From contig JAEZEH010000044.1 in the NCBI GenBank assembly GCA_023417785.1, positions 1 through 9,358 on the forward strand: a stretch of 9,358 nt of DNA, read 5' to 3'. Position 1 is the stretch's first letter; each line of letters starts with the position of its first letter. Origin of the DNA: Bacteroidota bacterium (GTDB lineage: Bacteria; Bacteroidota; Bacteroidia; Cytophagales; Cyclobacteriaceae). A program made the translations under genes and the position numbers. Under the pieces are notes generated by a model that had not been told where the DNA came from, searched no databases, and worked only from the letters and a program-made list of their open reading frames with translations. Shown here in pieces: positions 1 through 6,300 of the stretch.

Positions 1-209
1 CCGGTTCAGACAGTTCGCGCGCATTGAAATGAAAATCCTTCTACCTTCAACGCGCCTTCATATTAAACGGAGACACCGCACGCCCTTTAATTCCCTGAAG
101 GGATCGCCGCACCCTTCATGATCGCTAAACAGGAGACAAAGTCGAACTCGTCATTGTGCGGCTGTTCCCCTTTAGGGGCCAGGGGCGCGCGAGGGGTAGA
201 AGGAAGTCA
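1..209. other. Left-edge non-coding segment with hairpins and imperfect inverted repeats
   Basis: No convincing gene is visible. The first 12 bases (ccggttcagaca) match the core of the repeat family seen at 2287-2298 and 2963-2975. A 7-bp stem (tgaaggg at 96-102, cccttca at 112-118, 9-base loop) and a short cccct/aggggg-type hairpin at 167-178 are present. Segments 36-56 and 184-204 are inverted copies matching at 16 of 21 positions, with ggtagaagga exact. Because the neighbouring gene at 210-596 points leftwards, these hairpins lie in its 3' flank and could contribute to transcript ending, but no T-run follows them. Confidence 0.4.
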
Positions 210-596
210 CTATTCAAAATTCCCAAAGGCCCCTACAGTATATTCTTCGTACAAATAGGGGAAATCCTCTGCATTCAGTTTCACATACCGCATGTCAAAG
301 TCCGCGAGTAGTTGCGCCGGTGTGAAGCGATGGTCCCGCACGGCGATATAGTGGCAGCTATCTTCAAAAACGAAATAGGTGATCTCGAGTTCCTGTAAGG
401 CACTTAATGTAAGTAGCCGAAGCGAATCCGCGGCATCCCTGTATTTTCGGAGTTTTGTTAGTTCAGGATCTTTCTTTACACCCGTACGAAGTGTTTTCAA
501 TGGCTTGTTGAGATGACTATAAAACCGCTCGTGAAATGGGCTTTGGGCATTTGACGTAAACGAATGGAATAGCAGGACAAACAGTATATTTTTCAT
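210..596 (-). CDS. Hypothetical secreted protein
   Basis: Predicted 128-residue protein of unknown function. The start is set at the ATG at 596 because translation from there gives a good signal peptide: MKNILFVLLFHSFTSNA followed by QSPF, with probable cleavage after residue 17 or so. An in-frame ATG at 647 would add 17 residues rich in Cys and Tyr ahead of the signal, which is less natural. The mature part has a charged helical stretch (about residues 40-70, many Lys, Arg, Leu) and then a mixed segment ending in YLYEEYTVGAFGNFE. No membrane segment, lipobox, catalytic motif or repeat is visible. It is probably periplasmic or exported. It stands alone on the minus strand, and no partner gene is visible before the window edge. 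I do not recognise the family; the signal peptide and uninterrupted frame are the main support that it is real. Confidence 0.62.
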   Translation of the reverse strand: MKNILFVLLFHSFTSNAQSPFHERFYSHLNKPLKTLRTGVKKDPELTKLRKYRDAADSLRLLTLSALQELEITYFVFEDSCHYIAVRDHRFTPAQLLADFDMRYVKLNAEDFPYLYEEYTVGAFGNFE

Positions 597-803
597 GTAG
601 TACAATTTTTTGCAGGGATATACACAACGTGTGACGCCTAGTGTCAAAGTATACAGGGCAGGATGTTACGTGGCAAATATTGGACTTCTGGAAAACTACC
701 ACATCCAAAACCTATGCAAGTGTTTGCGTACAGAGACGAGGGAACGAAGGACGAGCGAAAGCACCGTGAATGTTTCGTACAGGATCAGCGAGGATGAAAT
801 GAT

Positions 804-834
804 GAGATAGAGACTAAATTCTGGTCTCTATTTC
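804..834. other. Perfect-stem hairpin upstream of the 984 gene
   Basis: An 11-bp stem pairs 804-814 (gagatagagac) with 824-834 (gtctctatttc), with one G-U wobble and a 9-base loop. No T-run follows on either strand, so it is not a textbook intrinsic terminator. It lies about 150 bases upstream of the gene at 984. It could be a terminator of reduced strength, an RNA structure in a leader, or an operator-like inverted repeat. Confidence 0.4.
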
Positions 835-927
835 CTGTAACGTGACTAAATATTGATCCCAATCCGCCCGGAGAAAATTCTGTTGATGACGTTAATTCGT
901 ATGTCGGTTCTGCACAACGCTCGAGAG

Positions 928-957
928 TTGATGTATCGTCGATAAGAATTAAATAAT
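928..957 (+). promoter_or_regulatory. Candidate Bacteroidota-type promoter for the 984 gene
   Basis: A TTG at 928-930 is separated by 19 bases from TAAATAAT at 950-957. This loosely fits the Bacteroidota pattern (TTTG near -33, TAnnTTTG near -7): the TA and one T of the -7 box agree and its last three bases do not. Initiation would fall near 962-966, giving a leader of about 20 A-rich bases. Position is the main argument. Confidence 0.25.
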
Positions 958-983
958 ATGTTAAACCTTAAAAACAAAAATTT

Positions 984-1547
984 ATGGCCAAGGTAGATGG
1001 TAATGATCTCACACTGGGACTTCGGGGAAAGTTCGGAGATCAATTTGTATTTCGAAAGTCAGGTAAAATGACTGTTGCAACGAAACGGTCTGTGCCCACG
1101 GGCGCGGCAACAGAAAAGCAGCTGCTTCAGCGCGAGCGGTTCCGAATGGCAACGCTCTATGCCAAACGATGTATGCTTCATCCCGAGTTGAAAGCGGATT
1201 ATCAGGTGATCGCTTCCGCTGCAGACATGGGTGCATTCGCTGCGGCAGTTCGGGATTATCTGAAACCAATCGCTATTTCAGAGATAGCTCTGAATGGCTA
1301 CAACGGCGAAGCGGATTGGCCGATCGGGATAGTTGTCAATGATATCTTGAAGGTGAAGACGTTAAAAGTCACCGTTACAGATGTTAGTGGTAATATCCTC
1401 GAGAGTGGCGAGGCAACCCGGAGTGGCAGCAGCTCCGGTCATACCTACGTGACCACGGTTCCCATACCCGACGTATCGGGCGTGACTATCCGCGTGGAGG
1501 CTACAGACCGTCCCGGGAATAGCGCGTCGAGTGAAGTAACGCTGTAA
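984..1547 (+). CDS. Uncharacterised Bacteroidota protein with basic N-terminal half and Ig-like C-terminal half
   Basis: 187 residues with no signal peptide, so probably cytoplasmic. Residues 1-95 are basic and look helical after an opening Gly-rich element (LGLRGKFGDQFVFRKSGKMT, residues 10-30) and a QLLQRERFRMATLYAKR segment. From memory, this arrangement (G..G..vvFR..g.t, then ..Q...R.RF..A..YAK) recurs in a family of short, unannotated Bacteroidota proteins; I know of no assigned function. Residues about 98-187 look like a beta-sandwich of the Ig-like type: alternating hydrophobic strands (LKVTVTDVSGNILESGEA, VTIRVEATDRPGNSASSEV) ending in the A-D-x-x-G-N motif often seen near the last strands of bacterial Ig folds. 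The ATG at 984 follows an A-rich leader (aaaaacaaaaattt), usual for the phylum. The gene converges on the winged-helix gene at 1666-1962 and ends 15 bases before a shared terminator. It is certainly translated-looking, but its role is unknown; DNA- or nucleoid-related and phage-like roles are both open. Confidence 0.78.
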   Translation: MAKVDGNDLTLGLRGKFGDQFVFRKSGKMTVATKRSVPTGAATEKQLLQRERFRMATLYAKRCMLHPELKADYQVIASAADMGAFAAAVRDYLKPIAISEIALNGYNGEADWPIGIVVNDILKVKTLKVTVTDVSGNILESGEATRSGSSSGHTYVTTVPIPDVSGVTIRVEATDRPGNSASSEVTL

Positions 1548-1561
1548 AGCGTCTGCAAAAA

Positions 1562-1595
1562 GAATCCCCGGCCGCGATGAGTGGTCCGGGGATTC
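1562..1595. terminator. Bidirectional intrinsic terminator between convergent genes
   Basis: A perfect 10-bp stem pairs gaatccccgg (1562-1571) with ccggggattc (1586-1595) around a 14-base loop. Read on the minus strand it is followed at once by TTTTT (complement of the A-run 1557-1561), which makes a good Rho-independent terminator for the gene ending at 1666. On the plus strand it sits 14 bases after the stop codon at 1547 and is followed by gctctt, a weaker tail. It therefore probably serves both converging genes. Confidence 0.82.
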
Positions 1596-1665
1596 GCTCT
1601 TAAATAATGACTATTGTCGGCGTGGTGTTGTTATGAGACGGGAGTTGATCTGCCGGAATGATGTA

Positions 1666-1962
1666 TCAATGCGGAGCGAGTTGCATCATCCTGACCTGGC
1701 TTTGCTCGCGCTTTCCAAAGCCAGGAATGTATTCGATGTAACCGAACTCGTGAAGTTCACGGATTACCTTATAGTAGGTAGCCTTGCCATTGAGCTTACC
1801 CAAGACCATCAGTTCTTTCTTGGCAATAGTCATGGGGTTTTGAAAATTCCTCGCCACCCAGCTCTGAAACAGCCCGAGATACAGACTGATATGACATGGT
1901 GCGAGCCTCGGGTCGGTCATAGCCCTATCAAGAAACGATTTGAAGAATTTCAACTGGTGCAT
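1666..1962 (-). CDS. Small winged-helix-type DNA-binding protein of a Bacteroidota family
   Basis: 98 residues, no signal peptide. The first half (MHQLKFFKSFLDRAMTDPRL, then APCHISLYLGLFQSWVARNF) is helical and aromatic-rich. The second half, about residues 45-81, reads as a winged helix: TIAKKELMVLGKL, then a recognition-helix candidate KATYYKVIRELHEFG, then a short wing YIEYIPG. I recall many small Bacteroidota proteins with this plan (..HISLYxALF..W....F, ..SKA.TYxxxIReLhxxGYixY.P), often in accessory or mobile DNA and without assigned function; this is memory, not a search. DNA binding is inferred from the fold pattern. Upstream lie a -7-like box (2012-2019) and the 10-bp tandem array (2051-2130), which may be its binding site. 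Transcription probably ends at 1562-1595. The overlapping plus-strand frame at this position has no such family signature. Confidence 0.75.
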   Translation of the reverse strand: MHQLKFFKSFLDRAMTDPRLAPCHISLYLGLFQSWVARNFQNPMTIAKKELMVLGKLNGKATYYKVIRELHEFGYIEYIPGFGKREQSQVRMMQLAPH

Positions 1963-2011
1963 AAGTGTGACAGATGTTTATCGGTTGCTTCGCTGCTATT
2001 CCCACATCAGG

Positions 2012-2019
2012 TAAATCTA
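2012..2019 (-). promoter_or_regulatory. Candidate -7 promoter element for the winged-helix gene
   Basis: On the minus strand these bases read TAGATTTA, agreeing with five of the six fixed positions of the Bacteroidota -7 box TAnnTTTG. It would start transcription about 42 bases ahead of the ATG at 1962. No TTTG or TTG stands at the expected -33 distance, so this could be an activator-dependent promoter or a chance match. The 10-bp array begins about 30 bases further upstream. Confidence 0.25.
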
Positions 2020-2050
2020 ACGCGAAGTGTTTGCCGAATGTGTTGACTGC

Positions 2051-2130
2051 GCACGATTGTGCCGCTTTGTGCCGGTTTGTGCCGCATTGTGCCGCATTGT
2101 GCCGGTTTGTGCCGGTTTGTGCCGGATTTG
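2051..2130. repeat. Tandem array of 10-bp units (GCCGNNTTGT), about eight copies
   Basis: Six consecutive units at 2061-2120 fit GCCGNNTTGT exactly, with the two variable bases ct, gt, ca, ca, gt, gt. Degenerate units flank them at 2051-2060 (gcacgattgt) and 2121-2130 (gccggatttg). The 10-bp period puts each copy on the same face of the helix. The array sits 89 bases upstream of the winged-helix gene's start codon. This arrangement suits cooperative protein binding, as in operators or iterons, but it could also be a simple-sequence expansion. The period is not a multiple of three, and open frames through it have low-complexity repeats, so it is unlikely to be coding. Confidence 0.9.
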
Positions 2131-2282
2131 GTCATATCTCTCATCAAGTCTGTCATTAATGTTCCCGGCGTTGAGATTTTTTGTGTGTTTGCGTTGAATG
2201 CGTATCTCGGGATCCATCGTGAACGACATAGCGGTGCCGCACGCGGTTCTCAACGCCGAATTTCAGCCTTTCAAATCCCCCT
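2131..2282. other. Non-coding stretch containing an 11-bp inverted repeat
   Basis: A perfect 11-bp inverted repeat (cggcgttgaga at 2166-2176, tctcaacgccg at 2248-2258) encloses 71 bases. A run of six T follows the left arm (2177-2182), and a second gcgttga occurs at 2191-2197. No credible gene is visible; the minus-strand open frame here runs into the 10-bp array and becomes low-complexity. Function unknown. Confidence 0.5.
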
Positions 2283-2289
2283 AATCCCG

Positions 2290-2319
2290 GTTCAGACATT
2301 GGCTACCCGTTGTCTGAAC
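2290..2319. repeat. 9-bp inverted repeat/hairpin at the left end of the cassette
   Basis: gttcagaca (2290-2298) and tgtctgaac (2311-2319) form a perfect 9-bp stem with a 12-base loop. The left arm belongs to the repeat unit that also occurs at 2915-2924 (with one change) and 2968-2976. The right arm is found only on this side and abuts the 30-bp direct repeat. It might mark a cassette end or act as a weak terminator for the leftward gene at 2377. Confidence 0.6.
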
Positions 2320-2347
2320 TGTGATTTTCGAGATTACATGATTTCCT
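2318..2347. repeat. 30-bp direct repeat, left copy
   Basis: Identical over 30 bases to 2838-2867 and in the same orientation, 520 bp apart; the core reads gtgattttcgagattacatg. The match stops at an A/G difference on the left and a T/A difference on the right. With the right copy it frames the nuclease gene. Confidence 0.92.
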
Positions 2348-2376
2348 TGATTAGCGTGGTGCATTAATCACGGTAA

Positions 2377-2772
2377 TCATTGAATCCCACGAATCCCGGT
2401 CTGCCTTTTATGAAGTCGCTTGTATTCCAGCGAAGTCGAGCCGAAGTTGATCAATAAGCCCACTTCAAGGTGGAAAGCTTCCAGATAATTCAGGCCCTGC
2501 GCGAGATGTACATTCCCAAGCTCGGAGATAGCCTTAAGTTCGACCAGGACCGTTTCCTCGACCAGGAAATCGACTCTTCTCGTGCCGACGCAGATGTTCT
2601 CATAAAAGATGTTCTGTTCCCTTTCCCGATCGAATCGCAAACCGATATTTTTCAGCTCAATGGCAAGGCATCTCTGGTAAATCACCTCCTGAAATCCATT
2701 GCCCAGGTACCGGTGAATCTTCATAGCCGCACCAATAATCTTTCCGGTGATGTCCGAATATTTATATTCCAT
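2377..2772 (-). CDS. GxxExxY family protein, PD-(D/E)XK nuclease-like
   Basis: 131 residues, normal for the family (about 120-135). The signature GFQEVIY (residues 26-32) gives GxxExxY. A PD-(D/E)XK core follows: Asp68 in RRVDFLVE, then Glu78 and Lys80 in VLVELKAISEL, with Gln92 in HLAQGLNYL. The core therefore looks intact and the protein could be an active nuclease, although I know of no established biological role for the family. The start is placed at the ATG at 2772 because MEYKYSDITGKIIGAAMKIH is the usual family beginning. The upstream in-frame ATG at 2823 lies at the edge of the repeat and would add 17 unrelated residues. The last residues (TGIRGIQ and stop) are encoded by a copy of the surrounding repeat, so the gene's 3' end and the repeat are physically fused. 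It is a single gene with no visible partner. It most likely travels with its flanking repeats. Confidence 0.88.
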   Translation of the reverse strand: MEYKYSDITGKIIGAAMKIHRYLGNGFQEVIYQRCLAIELKNIGLRFDREREQNIFYENICVGTRRVDFLVEETVLVELKAISELGNVHLAQGLNYLEAFHLEVGLLINFGSTSLEYKRLHKRQTGIRGIQ

Positions 2773-2837
2773 AATACACAACGTTTCGTTAAAGAAACTA
2801 CTCCCGACATAATTGTCAAACATGATTTCCCTGATTG

Positions 2838-2867
2838 ACTGTGATTTTCGAGATTACATGATTTCCT
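2838..2867. repeat. 30-bp direct repeat, right copy
   Basis: Exact copy of 2318-2347. A further partial echo (catgatttcc) precedes it at 2821-2830 and recurs inside it at 2857-2866, so this side has a small internal duplication with a 36-base period. It lies in the 5' flank of the nuclease gene. Confidence 0.92.
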
Positions 2868-2878
2868 AGGGTAGTAGA

Positions 2879-3028
2879 TTCAATCACGGTAATCATTTAA
2901 ATCAATCGAATCCCGGTCCAGACATTGGCTGTTCAATCACGGCAATCATTAAATCAAGCAAATCCCGGTTCAGACATTGGCTGTTCAATCACGGAAATCA
3001 GTAAATCCCACGAATCGCGGTTCAGACT
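2879..3028. repeat. Tandem repeat of a roughly 52-bp unit, about three copies
   Basis: Units begin at 2879 (53 bp), 2932 (52 bp) and 2984 (about 45 bp, diverging at its end). Each opens with ttcaatcacgg, continues with a variable aatcatt/aaatc segment, and carries cggttcagac or cggtccagac; the first two also end in attggctg. Related single units occur at 2283-2304 and 2366-2397, across the nuclease gene. There are no unique spacers between identical repeats, so it is not a CRISPR array. Confidence 0.88.
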
Positions 3029-3125
3029 GTTAATCAGTGCATTACAAGTCATACCCAATCCACCCTCCTTAATTATCATTTTACCCCCCGTCCCCTTTCA
3101 TTAGGTTAAACAGCTTTATACAACG

Positions 3126-3154
3126 TTTGCGGAATTGTTTGAATCCTAATATTA
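3126..3154 (+). promoter_or_regulatory. Candidate promoter of the susC/susD operon
   Basis: TTTG at 3126-3129 is followed after 17 bases by TAATATTA at 3147-3154, a partial fit to the Bacteroidota TTTG / TAnnTTTG pattern (four of six fixed -7 bases). Transcription would start near 3160 and give a leader of about 140 bases that contains two short reading frames. It lies about 100 bases right of the nuclease cassette repeats. No regulator gene is visible nearby. Confidence 0.3.
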
Positions 3155-3227
3155 AAACCCACTAAACCCTGACAGCCATGACTACCAGTTCCATTAACTC
3201 AGGTTAGCTACCGAAACCGCAGGGGCC

Positions 3228-3305
3228 ATGAATCGCGCCCTTTTAATCGGTCGGCATTTCACCAGTGCAGATCAACTTCATCACCTTTTAAAACCAAACC
3301 TATGA
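3228..3305 (+). CDS. Possible 25-codon leader reading frame overlapping the susC start
   Basis: An ATG at 3228 opens a frame of 25 codons (MNRALLIGRHFT..., ending ...LLKPNL) whose TGA stop at 3303-3305 overlaps the susC ATG at 3302 as ATGA. Such an overlap is the usual arrangement for translational coupling, so ribosomes ending here could reinitiate on susC. The peptide has no recognisable motif. The spacing could be accidental, since any leader has a fair chance of an open frame this short. Confidence 0.28.
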   Translation: MNRALLIGRHFTSADQLHHLLKPNL

Positions 3306-6300
3306 GAAAACGAATTCTACCAAATTGGATTCCTAGCGTACTCGTCCTGATTACGATTGGATTGAGCGCACACGCAACGGCTTCCCCGTTCGTCGCCTAT
3401 CAGCAGTCTACAGTAAGTGGTACAGTCACCGCCTCTGACGGCGGTTCCGGCCTCCCCGGCGTCAACGTGTTGCTCAAGGGAACTTCTGTTGGAACAACCA
3501 CCGACAGCGATGGGAGGTTTTCCATTGCTGTACCGGGGGACAATGCCATATTGATTTTTTCCTTTATCGGCTACACGAGTCAGGAAGTCCCGGTTCAGGG
3601 TCGAACCACCATCGATGTTACGCTTGAGGCGGATGTCAGAGAGCTTTCCGAGGTCGTTGTGGTGGGTTACGGAACCCAGAAGCGATCAGACATCACGGGC
3701 TCGGTTGCATCTGTACCCAAGGAGCGCCTGTCAAACCTTCCCGTCACCAACGTCATGCACGCCATTCAGGGTACAACGGCAGGGGTAATGGTCAACCAGA
3801 ATTCATCCGTTCCCGGAAGTTCAGGGACGTGGCAGATCCGCGGAGTCAATTCGATCAATGCCAACACGAGCCCGTTCATTGTGCTCGATGGCGTTCCGTT
3901 CTTTGGCCAGACCAATGATATCAATCCTAATGATATAGAATCAATAGAAGTCCTTAAAGATGCATCTGCGGTTGCCATCTATGGAACACGCGGATCGAAC
4001 GGGGTAATATTGATTACGACGAAGCGTGGTGCAAAGGCCGATGGTCAGCCACGGGTTAATTACAATGCTTATTATGGAAGGGAAGGAATAGCTCACGTTC
4101 TCACACCCATGGATCCCGACCGATATGTTCAGAAGTACGCTGACTTCAAAGAGGCAAATGGCATTGCCGATGTGAAAATACTCCCGAATGCGTCCGAGGT
4201 CGAGAATTACGACGCCGGACTGACAACGGATTGGCTGGACGAAGCAACACGGTCAGGAAATATCCAGGAACATAATCTCAGTGTAACCGGTGGAACGCAA
4301 AAGGTTCAATATTATGTGTCGGCAACCCACCTGCGACAAAAAGGAGTTGTGGATGGCTACGGTTATAAAAGAACAAGCATCCGATCCAACATCGATGGAC
4401 AAGTAACAGATTATCTCAAGGTGGGCATCTCGGGTTTCTTTACGGATAACAATTACGATGGTGGAAGAGTAAACTTGCTCGAGGCAACGGCGATGAGTCC
4501 ATACGCAAAACCCCGCGATGAAAACGGCAACTATATTATTTTTCCCATGTACCCTGAAACCCTGTTTCTTAACCCATTATTGGGACGCACCGTCGATCGC
4601 GTTGACCGCGGCCGAAACCTGACGGGGAACGGATATGTTGAGGTGACCCCGGGCATCGTGAAGGGATTAAAATATCGTCTTAACGGCGCGTACACCTATA
4701 ATATGGGCCGCACTGCACAATACAACGGCAGACAGGCTAATGATCTGGCGGGTACTGCGCAGGTCGGGAATTCAGAAACAAATAATTGGGTTATTGAGAA
4801 CATTTTAGGATACACGAAAGACATCGAAAAGCATCATTTCGACATCACGGCATTGTACAGTGCGCAAAAGGTGGATTTCTTCCGGTCTACTGGTCAGTCA
4901 AAAACGTTTATCAACGACGCACTTTCATTTTACAGAATGGGTGCCGGCGTATCGCAATCCGTGTTTTCAGAAGGGAACCAATACACACTGCTTTCGCAAA
5001 TGGGTCGCCTCAACTATTCTTATGACAGCAGGTACTTGTTCACCCTAACGGCCAGACGCGATGGATATTCGGCTTTCGGTGCAAATACCAGCAAATACGG
5101 AACGTTTCCTTCGATGGCTTTGGGTTGGAATGTGCACAACGAACAGTTCATGAGCGGGATTGGTGCGATCAATCAGTTAAAAGTTCGTTTCTCTTATGGA
5201 AGAACCGGTAATCAGGCCATTGGCGTAAATCAGACTGCCACCACCGCGGATGTGATTCAGCAACCCTTCGGAGGCACCGTGCAAACCGGTATATTATACA
5301 GTACATTGGGCAATGCCAAACTTGGTTGGGAGACTACAACGGCACGCAACATTGGTCTTGATTTTGGCGTGCTTCAAAACAGAATCACGGGAACGATCGA
5401 AGCTTATAAAAGCGTAACCGACGACATCCTTCTACGTCGTAATCTTCCGACAATCACAGGCTATAACAATATCTGGGCAAACCTGGGTAAGATGCAGAAC
5501 GTTGGTATTGAGGTAACCCTGAATACTGTCAACGTGGAGCAGGGTGATTTCAGATGGGAAAGCACAATCAACTTCTCATCGTATAGAAACGAAATACTTG
5601 AATTATATGGCGATGGCCGTGACGATATAGGTAACCGATGGTTCATAGGTGAGCCGCTTCGCGTTATTTACGGATACGAAAAAGTAGGTATATGGCAGGA
5701 GGGCGATGACATCGCTTCCTCAGATAAGGTTGCAAAGCCGGGCGATATACGGTTTAAGGATCAGAATGGAGATGGCGAAATTAAAGATGCTGATGACCGG
5801 GTAGTGATCGGACAACGCGATCCCAAATGGATGGGCGGTTTTACCAATCGCTTCAGCTACAAGAACCTCAATCTGAGTGTGTTCATTCAGACATCGCAAG
5901 GCGGATTAAAAACCAACCCCGACCTTAGTTACGCCGACGAAGCCGGACGGAGAAACCTGCCCGAAGGGTTTGGTTACTGGACGCAGGAAAACCCGGACAA
6001 CTACTGGCCATCACTCGCCGCCTATGCGCGGTATCGCGGATATCATTTCGCGGAAGACTGGAGCTACGTACGCATCAAGGACGTTCAGCTGAGCTATGTA
6101 TTCCCGGAAGAAGTATTGAGCCGACTGGGTATCAATGGTCTCACCGTGTATATCGCAGGACGCAACCTTCATACGTTTACCAACTGGTTCGGTTGGGATC
6201 CTGAAATGAACTTCTATCCCAGAGGGTCCGAGGATTCAAATGGAAGCTGGCGCAACAACTACCCGGTTGTACGCACGTACTCACTGGGCCTGAACGTATC

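Larger units (their letters stand above)
597..983. other. Intergenic region between divergent genes
   Basis: These 387 bases separate the minus-strand secreted protein from the plus-strand gene at 984 and should hold both promoters. It contains an imperfect palindrome at 632-646 (TGAC...GTCA), a long hairpin at 804-834, and an A/T-rich leader before 984. A 66-codon open frame crosses it on the plus strand, but it overlaps the start of the divergent gene, has unconvincing composition and ends inside the hairpin, so I do not call it. Confidence 0.5.
2283..3037. mobile_element. Repeat-bounded GxxExxY nuclease cassette (candidate mobile element)
   Basis: The GxxExxY gene is enclosed by related repeat blocks. 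Both sides carry an exact 22-base match (2283-2304 and 2961-2982, aatcccggttcagacattgg plus ct), an exact 30-bp direct repeat (2318-2347 and 2838-2867) and variants of aatcacggtaatcatt. I recall that GxxExxY genes in Bacteroidota are commonly surrounded by such dispersed repeats. No transposase, integrase or classical terminal inverted repeat is visible, so mobility is inferred. The outer limits are approximate: the left limit is where the 22-base match starts and the right limit is the end of the last recognisable unit. Confidence 0.5.

Noticed and set aside
610..810. Plus-strand 66-codon open frame
   Set aside because: It overlaps the start region of the divergent secreted protein, ends inside a hairpin and has no signal, motif or plausible start context.
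1633..2046. Plus-strand open frame of 137 codons opposite the winged-helix gene
   Set aside because: It overlaps the minus-strand gene completely, its translation looks random, and it runs up to the 10-bp array.
2017..2253. Minus-strand open frame of 78 codons through the 10-bp array
   Set aside because: A large part is low-complexity peptide produced by the tandem DNA repeat (QTGTMRHN-like), with no family signature; the array is better explained as non-coding.
2377..2823. Longer start of the nuclease gene at 2823
   Set aside because: The extra 17 residues are encoded between the repeat edge and the family start, and do not resemble the family; MEYKYSDITG at 2772 is the usual beginning.
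2470..2838. Plus-strand open frame of 122 codons opposite the nuclease gene
   Set aside because: It is antisense to the GxxExxY gene, which has a full family signature and catalytic residues; the plus-strand translation shows no motif.
2879..3037. CRISPR array
   Set aside because: The roughly 52-bp units are themselves imperfect and contiguous, without unique spacers of constant length between identical repeats, and no cas gene is visible.
3759..3783. Possible frameshift or break in susC
   Set aside because: Checked by reading the domains in order: the signal, regulatory domain, plug and barrel all lie in one uninterrupted frame of normal length.
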